From JBDNJM01 sp041687755 (GTDB taxonomy: Bacteria; Planctomycetota; UBA1135; GCA-002686595): 36,702 bases of DNA. The translations under genes were made by a program, and so were the position numbers. How positions within the stretch are numbered: the first letter of the stretch is position 1; each line of letters begins with the position of its first letter. Where the stretch lies: positions 1 to 36,702 of the forward strand of contig JBDNJM010000027.1 of assembly GCA_041687755.1 (NCBI GenBank), given 5' to 3'. Below are positions 32,954-36,702 of the stretch, piece by piece. Below the pieces are notes generated by a model that searched no databases, had not been told where the DNA came from, and saw only the letters and a list, made by a program, of their open reading frames with translations.

Positions 32954-35509
32954 CTACGAATTGTGCGGCGCCGGGGGGGTCAGCCTGCCGTCGAGCACCA
33001 GGGCAGCCCGAATCAGTCCCAGATGCGAGTAGGCCTGGGGATGGTTGCCCAGCGCGCGGCCCGAGGCGGGGTCCAGCTGCTCGCTGAGCAGGCCGGTGGC
33101 CCCGATCGTGCGCCGGAGGTCCCCGAACAGGGCCAGGGCGCGCTCGCGCTGGCCACCCAGAGCCAGGATCTCGACCAGCTGGAACGCCAGCAGGTGAAAA
33201 CCGCCCTCGGAGCCGGGCAGCCCGTCGTCGGCCAGGTAGCGGTAGACGGTCGCGCCTCGGCGGAGCTCGGCCTCCACGGCCGCGGACGTCGCGCGCAGGC
33301 GCGGGTCGTCGGGCTGCAGGAACCCGGTCGTGCCGAGCATCAGCAGCGCACCGTCCATCTCCGGGCGGCCGTAGGCGGCCGTGAAGCAGCCTCGCTCGGC
33401 GTTCATGCCGCGGGTCTCGAGGTCGAGCCGGATCGAGTCGCGCAGGGGCTCCCAGTGCTCGGGCGCGGGCCTGAAGTTGGCGGCCGCGAGCCGCAGGCCG
33501 CGGTCCACCGCCAGCCAGCACATGAGCTTGGAGTGCACGTGGTGCCGCGGTGCGTCGCGGATCTCCCAGATGCCGTTGTCCGGTTCCTGCCAGCGCAGCC
33601 GCACGGCTTCGATGATCTTCTCGAGCAGGTGCCAGCGCTTGGGCACGAGGCGTTCGCCGCGTTCGCTCATGGCGAACATCAGGTCCACCACCGGGCCGAA
33701 CACGTCGAGTTGGACCTGGTGGTTGGCCGCATTGCCGATGCGCACCGGCCGGCTGCCCGCGTAGCCGCGCAATTCCGCGATCTCGGCCTCGGGGAATAGG
33801 TCCTTGCCGTCGACGGTGTAGAGCGGTCGCAGCAGCGTCGCGGCGCCCTCGGCCTCAACGACGTTCTCGACCCACTCCAGGTAGCCGCGGGCCGCGGGCA
33901 GGTGCCCGAGCCGCACGAGGGCCTCCGCGCTCATCGCGGCGTCGCGCACCCACGCAAAGCGATAGTCCCAGTTGCGCACGCCGCCCGGATCCTCGGGGAG
34001 GCTGGTCGTCGCGGCGGCAGCGAAGGTGCCGCCGGGCGCGCCGAAGCGCAGGGCCTCGAGCGTGAGCCCCGAGCGCAGCACGTCCGCGACCGCGGTCTGG
34101 GGCAGGTCGAGTGTTGCGGCGAAGCGCTCCCAGTGGGCGATCGTTCCGGAGCGCCGTTCCGGCTCGGGGAGGGCGCGATCGGAGGGCGCGCCCGTTCCGA
34201 AGCGCAGTTCCATCACCAGCGGCTCGCCGACGAGCTGGGCCGTGCCGATGGCCGTGTCGTGCTGCCCCTCGCGCTGGATCGTCCAGACAACTCCAGGACT
34301 GAGCAGGTGCAGGCCGTGGAAAGGATCCCCGACGAGCAGGCCGCCGGCCACCGGCTTGAGGCGTGTCGTTTGGCGGCCGAAGTCGTGCCGCGGCGCGAAG
34401 CGCAGCCGCACGCTGCCCTGGCCCTCGAGCACGCGCAGCAGGGCGCACCGGCGCGGCGCCTCGCTCGCGCGCTCGCCCGAGGCGTCCAGGTAGTCGGTAA
34501 GGGTGAAGTGCTCGAAGCGGCTCAGCAGCACAAGGCTGTTGCCGACGTAGCTCTGGTCGAGCGGCGCGGCCCCGTCCGGGCCCTCCACGGCGAAGTTGCC
34601 GGCGGTCTCTCCGCCGAGCAGGCTCGCGAAGGTCGCAGCGGCGTCGAGCCGCGGGGCGGCGAGCCAGACGATGCTCGCGTCGGGGGCAACGAGAGCCATC
34701 GAGCGCTGGTCGCTCAACAGCGTATGGTCCTCGATCGGGGCTTCGACCGCCGGGTTGGCGTGCTCGCGACGCAGCTCGAGCAGGCGCGCGAGCACGTGCG
34801 CGAGGGCCTCGCAGTCGGATACCGCGTGGGCGGCAGCGGATTCGCCCGGCCCGATGTGGATGCCCAAGTCGGGTCCGTGCAGCCGCAGAAGCGCGTCTTC
34901 ATCCGTGCGGTCGTCGCCCGCGAAGAACACGGCGGAGGCTCCGAAGCGCTGGCGCAGGATATCGAGGGCGGTGCCCTTGTCGGTCGGCACGACGGAGAGC
35001 TCGACGACGGCCTTGCCCTCGCGGCGCTCGATGCCCGGCAGCGTCTCGAGCAGCCCGCCGAGCTGCCCCAGCGCAGCAGCTGCAGCCTCGGGCGCGGCGC
35101 GGCGGTAGTGCAGGGCCGCCCCGCCGGGCTTGGCCTCCAGCTCAATCCCCGCGTGCTGGGCGACGAGGCTCCCCAGGCCTTCCACCAGCGAGTCGCGCAA
35201 CTGCACGCGCTCGGCCGACAGGTCACCGATGTAGCCGATGTCGAACTCGGCGCCGTGGCTGCCGACCAGGTGCACGCCCGGCCCGGTCCCGGCCAGGGCG
35301 CCGAGGTCGGCGAGGGCCCGACCGGAAATCAGGGCGACCTCGGTCCCGGGCAGCTCGGCGAGCTCGCGCAGGGCGGCGATGGACTCGCGCAGCGGACGCG
35401 CGTCACCGGGCCGCTCCACGATGGGAGCGAGCGTCCCGTCGAAGTCGCTCGCAACGAGCAGGACAGGGACGCGAGCGATTTCGGCGAGATGGGCGTCGAG
35501 CGATTGCAT
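32954..35509 (-). CDS. otsB: Trehalose-6-phosphate phosphatase fused to a GH15 glycosidase
   Basis: An 851-residue bifunctional enzyme. Residues 1-250 form an OtsB-type HAD phosphatase: DFDGTLAPI with Asp22 and Asp24, SGRALADL, GSHGAEFD and GDDRTDEDAL (198-207). Residues 258-845 form a GH15 (glucoamylase/trehalase) domain: RNWDYRFAWVRDAAM (512-526), NAANHQVQLDVFG (593-605), GIWEIRD with acid Glu649 and GLLSEQLDP with base Glu810. Both active sites look complete. GH15 members hydrolyse alpha-glucosidic bonds; mycobacterial and archaeal relatives include trehalases, so the fusion may both make and break trehalose. It starts 11 bp after the otsA stop. The substrate of the GH15 half is inferred. 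Confidence 0.92.
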   Translation of the reverse strand: MQSLDAHLAEIARVPVLLVASDFDGTLAPIVERPGDARPLRESIAALRELAELPGTEVALISGRALADLGALAGTGPGVHLVGSHGAEFDIGYIGDLSAERVQLRDSLVEGLGSLVAQHAGIELEAKPGGAALHYRRAAPEAAAAALGQLGGLLETLPGIERREGKAVVELSVVPTDKGTALDILRQRFGASAVFFAGDDRTDEDALLRLHGPDLGIHIGPGESAAAHAVSDCEALAHVLARLLELRREHANPAVEAPIEDHTLLSDQRSMALVAPDASIVWLAAPRLDAAATFASLLGGETAGNFAVEGPDGAAPLDQSYVGNSLVLLSRFEHFTLTDYLDASGERASEAPRRCALLRVLEGQGSVRLRFAPRHDFGRQTTRLKPVAGGLLVGDPFHGLHLLSPGVVWTIQREGQHDTAIGTAQLVGEPLVMELRFGTGAPSDRALPEPERRSGTIAHWERFAATLDLPQTAVADVLRSGLTLEALRFGAPGGTFAAAATTSLPEDPGGVRNWDYRFAWVRDAAMSAEALVRLGHLPAARGYLEWVENVVEAEGAATLLRPLYTVDGKDLFPEAEIAELRGYAGSRPVRIGNAANHQVQLDVFGPVVDLMFAMSERGERLVPKRWHLLEKIIEAVRLRWQEPDNGIWEIRDAPRHHVHSKLMCWLAVDRGLRLAAANFRPAPEHWEPLRDSIRLDLETRGMNAERGCFTAAYGRPEMDGALLMLGTTGFLQPDDPRLRATSAAVEAELRRGATVYRYLADDGLPGSEGGFHLLAFQLVEILALGGQRERALALFGDLRRTIGATGLLSEQLDPASGRALGNHPQAYSHLGLIRAALVLDGRLTPPAPHNS

Positions 35510-35520
35510 CGAATCAGGGG

Positions 35521-36702
35521 CTAGCCGAAGAGACGGCCGAGGAAAGCACTGGACCAGGCGAAGACATCGTTCTGTTCGACCTGGCAGCGCAGGTTTTCCA
35601 TGCGCGCTCGGCGATCGGCGGGCGGCATGTTCAGGCAGCTGTCGTAGGCGGCCGCGATGCCGTCTAGGTCGTAGGGATTGACGATGGCGGCGCCCTCAAG
35701 CTCATCGGCTGCTCCGGCGAACTCGCTCAGCAGCAGGACGCCGTCGCCGTCGACGCGGCTCGCGACGAATTCCTTGGCGACGAGGTTCATGCCGTCGCGC
35801 AGGGGCGTGACGACCATCACATCGGCCGCGAGGTAGTAGGCGGAGAGCTCTTCCGGCGGCAGGTTGCGGTACAGGTAGTGGACCGTGGACGAGCCGAACT
35901 CGCCGTACGCGCCATTGATGCGGCCGACCTCTTGCTCGACCTTGGTGCGGATCTCGGCGTACTCCGGGACGTGCTCGCGGCTCGGGACCGCGACCTGCAC
36001 GAAGGTCGCTTGCTCGGCGGCGTCCTCGTAGCGGCCGAGAAACGTCTCGAAGGCGCGCAGGCGCAGGTCGATGCCCTTCGTGTAGTCGAGCCGATCGACG
36101 CCGAGAAACAGCGCGCGGCCGGAGCCGAGCTGGTCGCGCAGCTCCTCGGAGCGGGCCTGGACCTCCGGCCGCTCGGCCATGGCGACCTGGGCGGCGTAGT
36201 CGATCGAGATGGGGAAGGCGTCGACCTGGATCGTGCGGCCGCGGAACTCGAGGCGCTGCTCGTCGCCGGTGGCCTCGGTGAAGATCAGGGCGGCGGCGGC
36301 GAAGTCCCGGGCACTCTGGGGCGTCTGGAAGCCGATCACGTCTGCACCCAGCAGGCCCTCGAGCACCTGCCGGCGCCAGGGCATCTGGGCGAACAGCTGG
36401 ACCGGCGGGAAGGGGATGTGCAGAAAGAAGCCGATGCGGGCGTCCGGGCGGCGCTCGCGGATCATCGCGGGCACGAGCTGCAGCTGGTAGTCGTGGATCC
36501 AGAAGGCGGCGTCGGGGACGGCGCTCTCAACGGCCGCGCGGGCGAAGCGCTGGTTGACCTGCACGTACGGCGCCCACCAGCGCCGGTGGTACTCCGGAAA
36601 GCGCACGCAGTCGTGGTACAGCGGCCAGAGGGTGGAGTTGGAGAAGCCCCTATAGAACAGCTCCAGGTCGCTGCGGGTGAGCTTGACGGGGAAGAGCTCC
36701 AG
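35521..36702 (-). CDS. otsA: Trehalose-6-phosphate synthase (OtsA), 5' end outside the window
   Basis: The frame is open to the right edge, giving 393 visible residues of a GT20 synthase that joins UDP-glucose (or another NDP-glucose) to glucose-6-phosphate. From the edge it reads FPVKLTRSDLELFYRGFSNS then TLWPLYHD, followed by WIHDYQLQLVPAMIRE, FFLHIPFPP, GVDRLDYTKGIDLRLRAFE and VTPLRDGMNLVAKEFVAS, all canonical. The GTG at 36606 lies inside the conserved domain and is not the start; the true start is beyond the window. The C-terminus ends normally at TAG. It is followed after 11 bp by the OtsB-GH15 fusion, so the two steps to trehalose are co-expressed. Confidence 0.95.
   Translation of the reverse strand: MELFPVKLTRSDLELFYRGFSNSTLWPLYHDCVRFPEYHRRWWAPYVQVNQRFARAAVESAVPDAAFWIHDYQLQLVPAMIRERRPDARIGFFLHIPFPPVQLFAQMPWRRQVLEGLLGADVIGFQTPQSARDFAAAALIFTEATGDEQRLEFRGRTIQVDAFPISIDYAAQVAMAERPEVQARSEELRDQLGSGRALFLGVDRLDYTKGIDLRLRAFETFLGRYEDAAEQATFVQVAVPSREHVPEYAEIRTKVEQEVGRINGAYGEFGSSTVHYLYRNLPPEELSAYYLAADVMVVTPLRDGMNLVAKEFVASRVDGDGVLLLSEFAGAADELEGAAIVNPYDLDGIAAAYDSCLNMPPADRRARMENLRCQVEQNDVFAWSSAFLGRLFG

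Noticed and set aside
32904..33521. N-terminal extension of the GGDEF protein to 720 residues
   Set aside because: It overlaps the OtsB-GH15 gene out of frame and has no membrane or domain features.

Overview
The window is a GC-rich chromosomal segment from a Gram-negative-type bacterium. Gene content points most to Planctomycetota or a nearby environmental lineage: a very large TPR/FG-GAP/ASPIC lipoprotein, a sulfatase-fold lipoprotein, a secreted SGNH protein with a lectin-like tail, an LpxR-like outer-membrane protein and almost no Shine-Dalgarno sequences. This assignment is inference. A marker gene outside the window would be needed to settle it. No rRNA, tRNA, CRISPR array or intact mobile element is present.

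Layout. 1-9.8 kb: a DUF885 lipoprotein peptidase, a Nudix hydrolase, an EamA transporter, an LpxR-like protein, the 1224-residue TPR/FG-GAP/ASPIC lipoprotein and, divergently, an SDR reductase resembling DprE2. 10.1-10.75 kb: an IS3-family remnant whose transposase carries an amber codon exactly at the catalytic Glu. 10.8-13.4 kb: a DprE1-like FAD oxidase and a stand-alone Clp N-domain protein. 13.4-14.3 kb: a gene-poor stretch with six tandem 33-bp hairpin units and a small inverted-repeat element. 14.3-16 kb: a secreted SGNH hydrolase gene broken by an in-frame amber inside its lectin-like domain. 16.1-20.2 kb: apaH, divergent from a coupled pair of sulfatase-fold lipoprotein and polytopic membrane protein. 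20.5-23.6 kb: a 39-residue basic ORF followed by a second copy of the hairpin repeat, a polyprenyl glycosylphosphotransferase and another EamA transporter.

From 23.7 kb to the right edge every gene lies on the minus strand, in two clusters. The first reads MBOAT acyltransferase, SGNH partner, ABC-2 permease, ABC ATPase, then ABC-2 permease fused to a CPBP protease domain. It looks like one operon combining exopolymer O-acylation with a NatAB-type exporter. The second reads otsA (cut by the window edge), an OtsB-GH15 fusion, then a PAS-GGDEF diguanylate cyclase. It combines trehalose synthesis with a probable trehalase or glucoamylase in one protein, next to a c-di-GMP enzyme.

The most interesting items are the dispersed hairpin repeat with a conserved TGAC loop and one compensatory stem change, the OtsB-GH15 fusion, the DprE1/DprE2-like pair split by an IS remnant, the MBOAT-SGNH-ABC-CPBP operon, the 39-residue basic ORF and the triple-repeat Clp N protein. 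None of them alone proves a new system.
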